Assembly (NCBI GenBank): GCA_022605405.1
Contig: JABYQQ010000008.1
Location: 1,364,001 to 1,428,000, forward strand
Origin: Earliella scabrosa
Taxonomy: Eukaryota; Basidiomycota; Agaricomycetes; Polyporales; Polyporaceae
Length of the DNA stretch: 64,000 bases
Direction: 5' to 3'
The notes below the pieces were generated by a model that was not told where the DNA came from, searched no databases, and worked only from the letters and a program-made list of their open reading frames with translations. Both the position numbers and the translations under genes were made by a program. Below are positions 10,797-21,589 of the stretch, piece by piece (within the stretch, counting starts at the first letter, position 1; every line of letters begins with the position of its first letter).

Positions 10797-13700
10797 TTAT
10801 TCATGGTCTAGTGTGCGGATTGCCTGAGGGTGAGCAGCATGGAACTCTTCAATAAGCTCTTGCGAGCCTGAGAGGTTCTTGACTGGCTCCCATGAGTCCT
10901 CATCTGGGCCATATCCTTTCCACCGGACAAAGTATTGGAGCTGTCGGCGATAGCGCCTTGAGTCCAGAATCTTCTCAACTTCATACTCCTCATTGCCGTC
11001 AATAAGCACTGGCTCTGGCGGAGCTGCCTTCTGGCCTGGTATCTCTGAGTCATGATAGGGTATAAGCTTGCTGGCATGGAAAACAGGATGAACCTTTGTC
11101 ATTCGTGGTGGCCATTTCAGCCTGAATGTGACTGGAGAAAGTTTTTCAACTATCTCAAAGGGTCCTGCATACCGAGCATTGAGCTTCCGACCCGTGGTTT
11201 GATAGTCCCGTACATCTAACAGAACTTTATCTCCCACTTTGAAGGGTACCTTCTGAATGCCTTGGTCGTAATACCACTTCATTCGCTCAGCAGCCAACTC
11301 AAGAGCAGCTTTCGCTTGCTCCTGTGCTTGCTGTCTGCTCCACATAATGTCTGTGAGGTCTGTGGGGGTTGCTTCCTTGACCAGCGTTGGTCCAGCTCTG
11401 GGGTGTCGACCATATTCCAAAAAGAATGGGCTCTCTTTGGTTCCTTCGTGTGCGGCATTGTTGTAGGCAAACTCTGCAGCACTCAGCAACTTTGACCAAT
11501 CATCTTTCTGATAGTCAATGTAGCAACGAAGGTACTGTTCCAAAGTCTGGTTAACTCTTTCAGTCTGGCCATCTGTTTGTGGGTGATAGGAGGTGGACAT
11601 TGACGACTCAATCCCAAGCAGTTTGCACCATTCCTGGAACAACTCTGCTGCAAACTGTGTTCCTCTGTCAGAGATAATCTGAAGCGGAAGGCCGTGTAAA
11701 GGCCATATTCTTTCATAAAGAAGTTCCGCCAAGTCCTTTGCAGAGAACTCATTCTGAATAGGGAAGAAGTGTGCTCTTTTAGTGAGCCTGTCCACTACTA
11801 CACAGATGGCTGTATAACCAAATGACTCTGGTAACTGAGTAATGAGGTCGATAGTGATAATTTCCCATGGCCCTTGCGGGACCGGGTTTGGCTGGAGTGG
11901 TCCATAAGGTCGCTGAGGACGGTTCTTCATACGTTGGCACGTATCACAACCCGCCACATACTTCTTTGTGAAGATAGACATGCCTGGCCACCAATAGTTC
12001 CGTGAGACTAGTTCATATGTTTTCCACCTTCCTGGATGTCCTGCAGAAGGTAGATCATGATGCATTTGAACTATACGTCTCCGGAGGTCGTCATCTTCGC
12101 TCTTTGGAATGTAGACTTTGCCTCTATAAAGCAACAGTCCGTTCTCAAAGTTCCAATCTTCAAGAGACTTGCTGAACTCTCTTGGTCCAGACTTCAACAA
12201 TTGCTGATAGTCCTGGGTAACATCGTCATGCAATAACGCTTCTTTGACCTCTCTTAGGAGTTGATCGTCATTGATAGGCGACTCATGAGAGGAATCGACA
12301 GCACCGATGGCAAAAAATTCAGGTTTGAGAAGAACCTGGTCTCGGTTATCGAATTCCACCCCCTCTTCATGGTCTGGCCTCCTGGACAGAGGGTCTGCAG
12401 TAAGCATTGTCTTGCCTGGTTTGTGGCGTAGTACAAAGTTGAATCGTGTGAGATAGAGAGACCATCTGGCCTGTCTACGTGTCAACTTCTGTGCAGTCTT
12501 GAAGTATGTCAGATTCTGATGGTCAGACCATATTTCTACAGTCTCAGGATGTCCTTCCAAGTGATGTCTATACTCCTCTAGAGCTCGAATGATTGCAAGC
12601 ATCTCTTTGTCATATATCTCGTAGTTCCGTTCATGAACATTGAGTGACTTGGAGTAAAAGGCTACAGGGTGCCACAACTTGTCAGTTGGGTCCTGTTGTG
12701 AGAGTACTGCACCAGTAGCAAAGTCACTGGCATCAGTCTCAAGCCTGAATGGATTGACATCATCGGGGATGCGTAGTATTGGAGCTGAGGTGAACGCCTC
12801 TTTCAGGCTGATGAATGCATGTTCTTGTTCGTCACCCCATACCCAAGGTTGGTCTTTCTTGGTTAGTGAAGTGAGTGGCCGAGCATGTTTTGCAAAGTCC
12901 TTGATAAAACGTCGATAGAAGTTTGCAAAACCTAAAAAGGCTTGAACTTGCTTGACTTTGGTTGGTCTTGGCCATTCAGTCACTCCCGAAAGCTTCTTTG
13001 GGTCCATCTCTACATGTCCCTTCGAGATGATCATGCCCAGATATTCAATGCTACTTTTTTCAAAGAAGCACTTCTCTGGTTTAGCAAAGAGATCATTATC
13101 TCGAAGCCGCTTAAGCACCTCTCGTGTAATCTCTCGATGTTGACGGATGTCATTGGTATAGATCAATATGTCATCTAGATACACAACAACGTGTCCATCT
13201 CTAATGAGATCGCCAAGTATGTCATTCATCATGGCTTGAAAGGTGGCTGGTGCGTTCGAAAAACCAAAGTACATAACATTGGCTTCAAACAGACCTCGGT
13301 GTGTGATAAAGGCCGTTTTCCATTCATCACCCTTTCGGATGCGAACATTGTTATATCCCCATCGCAAGTCAATTTTTGTGAATATCGACGCCTGGCTGAG
13401 TGAATCAACCAAGTCTGCAATCCGGGGAATAGGATAACGGTTCTTTATTGTGATATCATTCAACTTCCGATAGTCAACTACCAGTCGAAGGCTCCCATCA
13501 CTCTTCTTGACAAAGAAGACAGGTGCGGCAAGTGGGCTCTTGGATTTTTTGATATACCCCTTACGGAGTTCTTCATCAATCCATGCATCCAAGGAGTTTC
13601 GCTCCATGGGGGACATCGGATACAGTTTTGACGGTCGAGGAAGAGATGCATCCTCCTCAAAGTCAATTCCATGATCATATGGCTTACGCACTGGCATCCG

Positions 13701-14489
13701 TTCTGACTGCTTCTTGGAGAAGACACTGCCATACTCGTGGAGGTGTTCTGGTACTATTGACTGCCATTCACACGAGTCGTCATCATCAATCTCCTCGAGA
13801 TCTTTTGCAAGTATCTCAGCATTCAACTGCGCAATATCTTGGCTCTCTGGATCATCCATAGAGATCCAGTTGATGTGTGGATTGTCGATACACTTCTCTC
13901 CTAATTCGTCCAGTGAAGTGATCAAGGGATCCTCCCTTGGTAACTGAAGTTCGTCGGCTTCTTCTCCAGTTACATTGATGTTTTTACGAGCTCGTGGGGC
14001 ACAGCTCTCAGGGCACCTGGTGAACCTCCACTCTCCATGTTCCCAGTCGATCTCAGGGTTGTGACGTCGTAGATACGTATACCCAAGGATCATGTCTTTG
14101 TCACCCAAGTCTGCAACGAGCAGCTGGTGAGTTGACTTATGTGACCCTATCTCGACATAGGAGCGGACACCATATTTGATCTGTCCACACTTGTTAGAGG
14201 TCCCGTCCGCGTTATACACGTCGTACGGGTGCGCCAGCTTATGAGTAACCAGGCTGTTACTTTCGACAACTGATGTGTTGATGAAAGATGTCGTGGCCCC
14301 TGAGTCTACCAGAGCTTCGACCTGCACTTTCTTTCCGTAAACCCACAGTGTCACGGGCAATTTGAATGAATTCCTGCTACGAGAACATGATGATACTACA
14401 GGAGTGTCCGTGCTACTAATGCTTACACCAAAGGTGTTCATTCCGACATTGGGTTTACCATTCTCCGCCACGTGTTCGCAGGTCGTCAC
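10797..14489 (-). CDS. pol: Gypsy Pol polyprotein (protease, RT, RNase H, integrase, chromodomain)
   Basis: 1230 codons, open throughout. The aspartic protease has DSG at residues 62-64. The reverse transcriptase (about 290-500) has YLDD at 437-440. RNase H has the DAS motif at 586-588. The integrase has an HHCC zinc site (HH 810-811, H818, C848, C851) and the catalytic triad D881, D941, E977 (D-35-E). The C-terminal chromodomain (about 1168-1220) contains FVRWKGY and marks it as a chromovirus, a group that can target modified chromatin. The frame opens in the -1 frame relative to gag. The annotated first codon is GTG overlapping the gag stop, so Pol is probably made by frameshifting or another non-AUG route rather than from its own ATG. 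Confidence 0.95.
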   Translation of the reverse strand: MTTCEHVAENGKPNVGMNTFGVSISSTDTPVVSSCSRSRNSFKLPVTLWVYGKKVQVEALVDSGATTSFINTSVVESNSLVTHKLAHPYDVYNADGTSNKCGQIKYGVRSYVEIGSHKSTHQLLVADLGDKDMILGYTYLRRHNPEIDWEHGEWRFTRCPESCAPRARKNINVTGEEADELQLPREDPLITSLDELGEKCIDNPHINWISMDDPESQDIAQLNAEILAKDLEEIDDDDSCEWQSIVPEHLHEYGSVFSKKQSERMPVRKPYDHGIDFEEDASLPRPSKLYPMSPMERNSLDAWIDEELRKGYIKKSKSPLAAPVFFVKKSDGSLRLVVDYRKLNDITIKNRYPIPRIADLVDSLSQASIFTKIDLRWGYNNVRIRKGDEWKTAFITHRGLFEANVMYFGFSNAPATFQAMMNDILGDLIRDGHVVVYLDDILIYTNDIRQHREITREVLKRLRDNDLFAKPEKCFFEKSSIEYLGMIISKGHVEMDPKKLSGVTEWPRPTKVKQVQAFLGFANFYRRFIKDFAKHARPLTSLTKKDQPWVWGDEQEHAFISLKEAFTSAPILRIPDDVNPFRLETDASDFATGAVLSQQDPTDKLWHPVAFYSKSLNVHERNYEIYDKEMLAIIRALEEYRHHLEGHPETVEIWSDHQNLTYFKTAQKLTRRQARWSLYLTRFNFVLRHKPGKTMLTADPLSRRPDHEEGVEFDNRDQVLLKPEFFAIGAVDSSHESPINDDQLLREVKEALLHDDVTQDYQQLLKSGPREFSKSLEDWNFENGLLLYRGKVYIPKSEDDDLRRRIVQMHHDLPSAGHPGRWKTYELVSRNYWWPGMSIFTKKYVAGCDTCQRMKNRPQRPYGPLQPNPVPQGPWEIITIDLITQLPESFGYTAICVVVDRLTKRAHFFPIQNEFSAKDLAELLYERIWPLHGLPLQIISDRGTQFAAELFQEWCKLLGIESSMSTSYHPQTDGQTERVNQTLEQYLRCYIDYQKDDWSKLLSAAEFAYNNAAHEGTKESPFFLEYGRHPRAGPTLVKEATPTDLTDIMWSRQQAQEQAKAALELAAERMKWYYDQGIQKVPFKVGDKVLLDVRDYQTTGRKLNARYAGPFEIVEKLSPVTFRLKWPPRMTKVHPVFHASKLIPYHDSEIPGQKAAPPEPVLIDGNEEYEVEKILDSRRYRRQLQYFVRWKGYGPDEDSWEPVKNLSGSQELIEEFHAAHPQAIRTLDHE

Positions 14490-15865
14490 AGGTGGCGCTT
14501 GAGAAAATCCGAGGTTGTAGAGGTCACAGCCTTGCCTGCACGAGACCGGCTGGAACGAGACTGAGGTTCATCTTCCTCAATCAAGGCCAATTCCTTGACA
14601 TCCTCTTCCTCAATTCTCGCAGTGGAAATGGATGCTGAAGACTTGGGGGTATCGTCCTCATCATCCGTAACTTCGATCTGCACTACACGTGTCTTCTTAA
14701 CCTTGCCAGGTTTTGACGCTTGTGTGCCACTTCCGCCTGCCTTCTGTTCATTCCCGCTAGGCTGAGTCCTGGGTTTGGGCTTCTTGTCAGCATTTTCAGC
14801 CAACCGATAACAATCCTGAGTATTGTGGGTTGTCTTATGGCAAACATGACAGAATTTCTTCTTGTCAGTTGACGCTGTAGCCACTTGTTTGCCCTTGCCC
14901 TTGCCCTTGCGTGACTTTTCAGCCACATCAACCTCCATTGGAGTAGAACCGCTGTTGTCTGAACTGCTCTTGCTGAACACTGTGCCTCGAGTCTTCTCAG
15001 GATTGAGCTCCTTGTAGAACTCAAGTAGCATGTCGAGAAACTCAGTCCACTTCTTCGGAACGTCCTTGCTGCCTTTGCCCACAAGAGCAATGCGCATGTC
15101 TCGACTGATGACTTCACGAAGCTTGTCAATGAGAAGCTCATCGTCATAACCAGTAAGACGTCCAAGTGTGCGGAACCGTTCAGCATACTTGATGAAGTCC
15201 TTCGAGGCCAGTTCCTTGTTGCTGAAGAGCGCAGTGATCTCCTTCTTCGCTCCTTCCTTGTCGTCCCTTTGTCCATAGATCTGTGCTAGCTCGTCCACAA
15301 AGTCATCCCAGCTTCCAAGGTCCAAGTTACGGCCCACACGGTCATAGTAGGACTCCATGTACTTGTGGGCTGGTCCTTGAAGCCGTGACAAAGCAGTAAC
15401 GATCTTCTGCTTGTCTGTAGTGATACCCTCATGTGCACACCACAAACTAATGAGGTTTCTCCACTCTTCCAGCTTGATCTTATCGTCCGAGCCTTTAAAG
15501 ATGGGGGGCTCCCCAATCTTTGGCTGTCTGGAATGACCACCTCCTCCTGCCGGAAGAGCGTCAACCTGGGACTTGTAAGACTGAACAAGCTGTTGTTGGT
15601 TGTTAACCAGAGTGGTGAGAGTGTTGAGGTATTGCACCATGCCATGGAAAGTTTTGTCCATGTGCTGAGCCATTTCGGCTGTAAGGGAGGTAGTGTACTC
15701 AGACAGACGAGTCTGAAGTAGACGAGTCAAGTTCTGAGCCACATGGCTGATGACTTGATCGTCTGGAGTACCAGCCGGTATGTCGTTCAGGACTTGCTCC
15801 TGAACATGATCAGGTGTGATGTGGTTGAACTGTGTAAGTGGGACAAAGTTGTTGTATGCTGCCAT
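14486..15865 (-). CDS. gag: Gypsy Gag
   Basis: 459 aa from ATG 15865. The N-terminal part is helical and capsid-like, with W-R-N-L-I-S-L-W and a retrotransposon-gag type core (about 130-290). The C-terminal third is basic and carries one zinc knuckle, CHVCHKTTHNTQDC (CX2CX4HX4C), at about residues 338-351. It is followed by an acidic Ser-rich tail. Its stop overlaps the start of pol by 4 nt. Gag forms the particle that packages element RNA. Confidence 0.93.
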   Translation of the reverse strand: MAAYNNFVPLTQFNHITPDHVQEQVLNDIPAGTPDDQVISHVAQNLTRLLQTRLSEYTTSLTAEMAQHMDKTFHGMVQYLNTLTTLVNNQQQLVQSYKSQVDALPAGGGGHSRQPKIGEPPIFKGSDDKIKLEEWRNLISLWCAHEGITTDKQKIVTALSRLQGPAHKYMESYYDRVGRNLDLGSWDDFVDELAQIYGQRDDKEGAKKEITALFSNKELASKDFIKYAERFRTLGRLTGYDDELLIDKLREVISRDMRIALVGKGSKDVPKKWTEFLDMLLEFYKELNPEKTRGTVFSKSSSDNSGSTPMEVDVAEKSRKGKGKGKQVATASTDKKKFCHVCHKTTHNTQDCYRLAENADKKPKPRTQPSGNEQKAGGSGTQASKPGKVKKTRVVQIEVTDDEDDTPKSSASISTARIEEEDVKELALIEEDEPQSRSSRSRAGKAVTSTTSDFLKRHL

Positions 15866-15964
15866 GTCTATTTCTGATACTAATCAGAACTTGTTCATAC
15901 ATAAGTTTCAAAAAAGCGAAAAGTTTCTATTAAGCCAATAGTGCCAAAAGTTGCCAATCATATT

Positions 15965-16651
15965 CTAAACCCCATAGTCGAAGTTAAGCTCCAACTCTAG
16001 TAGTTTGTTACAGATCTCCTCAAGACGAGTGCTGAGGTGCTCAAAAGACACATGTCCAATGCGCTTGAGGTCCCTTTTCAGAAGCCTCCACTGCTTGTTA
16101 GTCAGCTTGTGTCCTTTCTCCTCCAAGTCCTGGTATAGGCTGTCGAGATCCTTCCCCATCTTCATCATCCGCTCCCTAACCTCCTGAGAGATTCCTACTC
16201 CCAAGTCTACCTTCTCAAAGAGAGGGTCCAACCGTCCCACAGTCGCATGGAAGAGCTCGTTGTACTCTTTGATACGAAAGAGGATCTTGGTGCGACGGAA
16301 GCGTAGGGTGGCTGGGAGTGACTTGTACTCTGGAGGAGTAACAAGGGAGGTGTTAAGGGGAGGCCCGATGCGTTCGATGAGGGGTGGTGCTGGCTCTGAG
16401 ATGCGGTCTAAGAGACGAAGCTCGCTTGTGAGACGAGCGAGAAGAGCGAGCTCCTGGATGTCCTTACTCCCCTGTCGGGCGAGCTCGGGGTCGAACGGAG
16501 GGTAAATGATGGCCTTCTTGGAGAACTTGGGGAGACGACGACGCTTGGCAACGTCCTTGAACTTTGAGGGGTCGGAGATGATGATGCGCTCATACAAGCC
16601 TGTCGGCTCGTGTCTGGCGATGGTTTGGCGATGACGAGAGATCTTTGGCAT
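15965..16651 (-). CDS. Additional ORF upstream of gag in the Gypsy element
   Basis: 228 aa from ATG 16651, between the leader and gag, same strand, with a 99-nt gap to gag. The sequence is strongly charged. A basic N-terminus with Tyr/Ile-rich YERIIISD is followed by a Pro-rich middle. The C-terminal half has long amphipathic helices (ERMMKMGKDLDSLYQDLEEK and on to the end) that suggest a coiled coil. I see no zinc knuckle, protease or membrane segment and do not recognise the family. It is intact in an element whose other ORFs are intact, which argues that it is used. It could be an accessory nucleic-acid binding or assembly factor, but that is a guess. Confidence 0.75.
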   Translation of the reverse strand: MPKISRHRQTIARHEPTGLYERIIISDPSKFKDVAKRRRLPKFSKKAIIYPPFDPELARQGSKDIQELALLARLTSELRLLDRISEPAPPLIERIGPPLNTSLVTPPEYKSLPATLRFRRTKILFRIKEYNELFHATVGRLDPLFEKVDLGVGISQEVRERMMKMGKDLDSLYQDLEEKGHKLTNKQWRLLKRDLKRIGHVSFEHLSTRLEEICNKLLELELNFDYGV

Positions 16652-17193
16652 GGCTGTAACAGAAAGAAGTAAGCAGCTTGTCAGCTGGCCCTTGGCAGGA
16701 CAAAGTAAAAACTACAGTCTAAGTGGTAGAGTCGACGTCTGCCTGCTATCTCTCAACAGGTCAGGTGGTAGGGGGGATCTCAGTCACGGTTCCTGCCGCG
16801 CTGCAAGTGGTTTTTGAGCAAGTATTACACTCACTCAAGTCTATCAGCTCATGCCCACCTGTCGATAGGTTCAAAGACCCTGCATAGGTGCTGGAGCAAG
16901 AGCTGTTGCCAAAAGGCTATAGACTCCCCTTACGCCTGGGGTCAAGCAAGAAGATCAGCAACCGAGCCATACAGCAAGGTGCTTCTCAACAGAGGAACTG
17001 ATGCTTTTCAACAACAGAACCATAGCCCCCAGAACCCACAAGTACTGAAGCATAAAAGCAACAGCATAGCCCCCAGAACCCATAACAACCCAAGGCTTGC
17101 CAGCCAGGGGTGTAAAGACGACATCACCACAGAGAAAGTAGAAAGATGCAAGGGGCCTTTGCAAGCCCAGTGCAGAGAGAAGACTTATCCAAA
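16652..17193 (-). other. Gypsy 5' leader with candidate primer-binding site
   Basis: 542 bp between the 5' LTR and the first ORF. Directly downstream of the LTR on the minus strand is TTTGGATAAGTCTTC. The TGG and following bases (near 17182-17191) are the natural candidate for a tRNA-primer site, but I could not match it to a tRNA. Confidence 0.5.
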
Positions 17194-17849
17194 TATAAGG
17201 GGAAAACCCAAAATAGAAATACTCACTTTGTAGATGTTGAGGTGTGTGTGAGAGATGTGAGAGTAGATGGGTGTAGACAATAAGTGGATAAGTCTGGTAG
17301 AGTAGCCCCCAGAGTGCCTGCTTATATACATGTGTGCTGGTACCCCTGGGACCGATACAGACCCCAGATACTCTAGGTTACTAAGCTATCACATGACAGG
17401 ATGAGTCAGGCATGACTCAGGGTGAGTCATACTCCAAGGGACTTGGCCTGCCCTTGGCCAAGTGCCGGGAGGGAAACTAGCCAATAGCAAACAGTACTTT
17501 ACCAACTACTCTAGAATGTTCCACCTCTAGACTCCCCTGGACCTGTCCTAGACTGGTCCAGACAGAGAACCTTCTGGAAGGCCAGTCTAGACAAGATCAG
17601 GACTGTTCTAGACATAGAACAGTCTGGAAACAGTCTGGAATGATGGACTGGAAGAGTCTAGACTATGTCCCTGAATGGTGATCAGATCATGAGAACTACA
17701 TTCCTAATCAATGCCCCTAACCCTTCTGATGGTAAGTAGGGTTAGATAAGCACAGCTAAGGGCAGATAACCTCTAGAAATGCGAAATATGCGAAGATATA
17801 CAGTAGAAAACTATAGATAGGCGCTAGAAATGTAGGGAAAATTGTAACA
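17194..17849 (-). repeat. Gypsy 5' LTR
   Basis: 656 bp, differing from the other LTR only at GG versus TA near 17299. The TSD GTGGG follows at 17850..17854. Confidence 0.92.
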
Positions 17850-20546
17850 GTGGGGTCCCATCTCGTATTGTTGTACAATGTCATTTTGACTGCTGCCTTG
17901 ATCAAGAATCCTCTTGACGTGCCTCAAGTACTTCGCAAAGTGCCCATGTCCACGATGCAAGATAAATAAGGACAAGATCATCGAGATGGGCACGCATGCT
18001 GATCTTCTCCGCCGCAACCATGTCCGCGAGGACGACGATGACGTTCTTCATCGCATCCAACTCACGCGTCGATGGATATTCGAAGATGGTATGCCCATTA
18101 CGAGCGTTTTCATCAACCGCATCCTGGGACCGCTCTCCCTGACTCCAACCCGCGTGAGCATGCATAGTCCACCATAGAGGCATGTCTGGACTGACATCAA
18201 TCTAGAGTGCCTTCTCCGTGCGCCTTCGCGAGCACGGATTCAATTTTTACTCACTCTTCGTGCCGGACTACATGCACGAGTTCGAGCTCGGCGTGTGGAA
18301 GTCCATCTTTACGCATCTCATGCGCATTCTACACGCTCTCGGCGAAGACAAGATCCAGGAATTCAACAAGCGGTGAGAGTTATCTGTCCACGCGATATGC
18401 ACCCTCCGATGACTATTGTACATCACAGATTCCGTCAGGTACCAACCTTCGGGCGCTCCACCATCCGCAAATTCTCAAACAACGTCTCCGACCAGGCCAA
18501 GCTGGTGGCGCGCGACTATGAAGACCGGCTGCAGGTACGCGGTACATATCTCGCGGCAAGTCCGTTGCCCTAGCCTAACTTCTCCGCCCTTGTCGCAGTG
18601 CTTCATGCCCGTCATCGAGTTTCTGCTCGGGACGGGTGCCGACAATCGTATCGTCCTCGATATGGTCTTCGACTTGGCGATGTTCGGCTCGCTCGGGAAG
18701 CTGCGCTATCAAATTCCCGACACACTCGAAGCGCTCGATCGGTCCGCGGTCAACATCGGTAAGGATGTGCGCGAGTTCGCGAAGAAGACGTGTCCCCGCA
18801 TCGTCACCCACGAACTTCCAAAGGAGACAGCTGCGCGAGGACGCCGCACGGCCCGACTTCGCAAGGACGGGAGCACCTCCGTGGCGTGCAAGGAAAAGTG
18901 ATTCAATTACGAAACATACAAATTCCATTCACTGCGGGACTACGCGGCCATGTGCCGCATGTACGGGTCGACGGACAACACCACTAGCCAGATCGTAAGT
19001 GTTCGTGACATATCACAGGGCTCTCACTAACGGTCTCTAGGGCGAGCTCGAGCACCGTCATCTCACAGGCGAATACGCCCGCTCGAACAAATGCCATCAC
19101 GTTGGCCAGATCGCAAAGGGCACCCACCGCGCTGAGAAGCTCCGCCTTATCAAGCATCGTGTCGACAGCTGGCGCGCCAAGCAGAAGATTGCGCGCGCGA
19201 AGCTCGCGCGAGCCAAGGCACGGGAGAAAGCGTACACCGAGGATGAGGAAGACGACGGAACGGACCTCCCGTACACGTCGCCAGAGGATCGTTATCACAT
19301 CGCTCAGTCACAGCGATCCCACGACGGCATTCTGAAGTGGAGCGGGTCACTTCGTTCGGATCCCGCTGTGAAGGCACGCATCCATATCACATGTCATTCC
19401 CTCACAAGTCTCTGATCACCGTTACAGGACTTCCCGACCCGTCTCCGGAACCATGTCCTCTCGCGCCTGCAGTCACATTTCGAGATGCGCTCAACAGCGG
19501 AGGAGTGCGAGTCCGGACGCTACTCCTTCGCTGACCGGTCGCGCCTTGAAATCCTCAAGGACAGGATGTACCACCATCAAGTCCTCCGCCTCAACTACAC
19601 GACTTACGACCTTCGCCGCAGCCAAGATGTCATCAATCCCCGCACGCACAGCGACATCGTGCTTCACTCCGACACTGGCGAGGACCACGACGCCGAGAGC
19701 GCATCTAGCTCTGCATCTGGAGGCCACCCATTCGTATACGCCCGAGTCATCAAGATCTTCCATATCAACATCAAACTCCACGAGTCCGACATGGAGGACT
19801 TCGAGCGCATGGACATCCTGTTCGTGCGCTGGTTGCGCATCGACACGTCGGCGCCCAGGGGCTTCTTGGCAAAACGTCTCCACCGGCTCGAGTTTGCACG
19901 CGATTCTCCAGAGCAGCCTGCGTTCGGGTTTGTGGATCCCGCCGACGTCATCCGAGGGTCCCATGTCATTCCGGCGTTCGCATACGGCCTTACGAGCGAG
20001 CTGCTAGGTCCCTCCATCGCGCGCGACATCGCCGGCAAGCTCGAGGACGGTGATGCGGACAAAGACTACCGATATCATTACGTCAACTTGTGAGTGCACT
20101 CGTTTTCATTCACTGGCATTAACGCTGACTGCGGTTACAGCTTCGTGGACAGAGATATGTTCATGCGGTATTTCGGCGGCGGCATTGGACACCGCAGCTC
20201 GCAACGACAAGACACCGCGATCATTGTGGACGACGAGGAGCTGGACCCGGAATGGGTGGACACCAGCGGCGAGGCTGCTGCAATCATACCGCAGGCTCAG
20301 CGGCCCGACGATCTCCTCAAGCTAGTGCCTGAAATTGCGAACGGTGGGGTGCGCGAGGCGATCGTGCAAGAGCGGGCAGCGCGACAAGGCGCGCTCGAGG
20401 CCGACGGCGAGGACCTGGACGGTGAACGCGAAGACGGATTGGAGGACGAAGATGACGAGTACGGTCGCGGAGCGATCATAGGCAGCGGCGACCAGGACTC
20501 GGGCGCACACGATGAGTACTCCATCGAGGGGTATGCGCCGCCATAG

Positions 20547-20902
20547 GTGGCTTGCACTCGTTTTGTCGATCTCTCTCGCGCGCTGTGTATATGTAATTCT
20601 TGTGCTGTATTGATCTGTTTTGTCTGCCAGCTGGCCTACTGTATCCCACCGCACTATCCGAATGTATTGCTACTGTACTCATACATTACGCGTGCCTCGA
20701 CAATGCTTCGCGATGTATTCTAACACTAATGCGGACCGTGGCAGTGCATCGCGAAGGACCGCGGATGTGCGCGGTGCATTGCGGGCATCGCAATGCATTG
20801 CGATGCGCCGTGACGCTCCTCAACACCCCGCGGTCCTTCGCGATGCATCGCTACGGTCCGCATTTCTCGGGATGCCATGTACGGCATCCCACTCATTTGG
20901 CA
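20547..20902. repeat. Right subterminal region of Plavaka 1
   Basis: It follows the transposase stop. A 20-bp sequence beginning CGCGAAGGACCGCGG is repeated inverted at about 20750 and 20820, around GCAATGCATTGCGATGC. A GGGATGCC...GGCATCCC hairpin lies near 20869-20890. The motif composition resembles the left subterminal repeats. Confidence 0.6.
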
Positions 20903-21589
20903 CTTTTGCTGATGCTGTTCCTCTGTATATGCTGACACTATGTAACTGCATAGGTACCTCGTGTCGATGCCTTTACAGACAAAGCCCAACTGCATGGTGG
21001 GCTTATCTGTGACCTACGCACACTTCATAAGTGCACGATACACGTCGACGAGAACAATGCCCCGGGCGCTTGCTATAAGCCTGCTGGACGCGATGTCAAC
21101 GCTCACGTTCGTCTCAACAATCGCCGACTCAAATCATGGGCATCTGCCTTGGTACGTCTAGTAGTATACTTTGGTGTATGTTCACATTGACCTGCGTTCT
21201 TGCATAGGCCGCTGGTGAAGCCACGAAGCTTCATCCCCCTAACAACCGCGACTTCGACGGCCTACTCGGTCCCACACCCCGTGGCACCAGTGGGCCGCAT
21301 GCTGTTCCCCCTGCCACGACGACCGGGACGGATCTTACCCAAGCAATCCTCATCGGGTTGCTACCTGTCCTGTCTGGTCTTGCCGGACAGCAGCTCGCTT
21401 CGGCACATGCAGCCAATGTCTCTTCCATGTCTACCTCGAGTCGTTTGCAGGATGATGTGTATTCATCTCCTCCGATGTCTCTGTCCTCATCTGATGACGA
21501 ACTTCATCAATTTCTCGTGGCGCTTCTTGCAAAGAAGCATGTAGATTTGCTGGATTCGGAGGAGAAGCTTGCCGCAGATGACTACACTC

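Larger units (their letters stand above)
10100..17849 (-). mobile_element. Ty3/Gypsy chromovirus LTR retrotransposon, near intact
   Basis: Two 656-bp direct LTRs (10100..10755 and 17194..17849) differ at two adjacent positions that I can see. The 5-bp duplication GTGGG flanks the element (10095..10099 and 17850..17854). Read on the minus strand, the order is 5' LTR, about 540-bp leader, an extra 228-codon ORF, gag, pol, a polypurine tract (AGAAGAGGGGG, about 10758-10768) and the 3' LTR. Near-identical LTRs and open frames indicate a recent insertion. It sits antisense in an intron of the Plavaka 1 transposase. Confidence 0.95.
8181..20546 (+). pseudogene. Plavaka transposase 1, with a nonsense codon and a Gypsy in one intron
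   Basis: Exons: 8181..8393, 8448..9809, 9864..10090, 17907..18153, 18206..18372, 18429..18534, 18599..18994, 19041..19367, 19428..20089 and 20141..20546 (4113 nt, 1371 codons). An upstream ATG at 8121 is also possible. The N-terminus has a Cys/His finger (CPICG...H...C). Exons 2 and 3 show the Plavaka signatures GLYRVFP, THLTNFSHASMWPIYVYFGNQSKY, RRELMQ and ECGDGVRRREFPWFF. Later exons show CPCPRC, FELGVWKSIFTHL, VPTFGRSTIRKF, GELEHRH and FVDRDMFMRYFGGGIGH. The Gypsy sits 9 nt inside the exon 3 intron. An in-frame TGA at 18899..18901 lies just before the conserved FNYETYK, truncating the protein. The C-terminal tail is acidic. Plavaka proteins are cut-and-paste transposases related to CACTA elements. 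Confidence 0.85.
5326..20914. mobile_element. Plavaka DNA transposon 1 (contains a nested Gypsy element)
   Basis: The proposed ends are inverted copies of CATCAGCAAAAG (5326..5337 and 20903..20914), with further weak matches inward (CCA, then GGRATGCC and GTAC). A 2-bp CT may be the target duplication. GC-rich reiterated sequence lies just inside each end (5380-5650 and 20735-20880), as expected of CACTA-like elements. The cargo is a DUF6698-like gene (minus) and a divergent Plavaka transposase gene (plus). Without the 7.75-kb Gypsy insertion and its TSD the element would be about 7.8 kb. It lies wholly within one intron of the surrounding split gene. The ends are inferred from one copy only. 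Confidence 0.65.
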
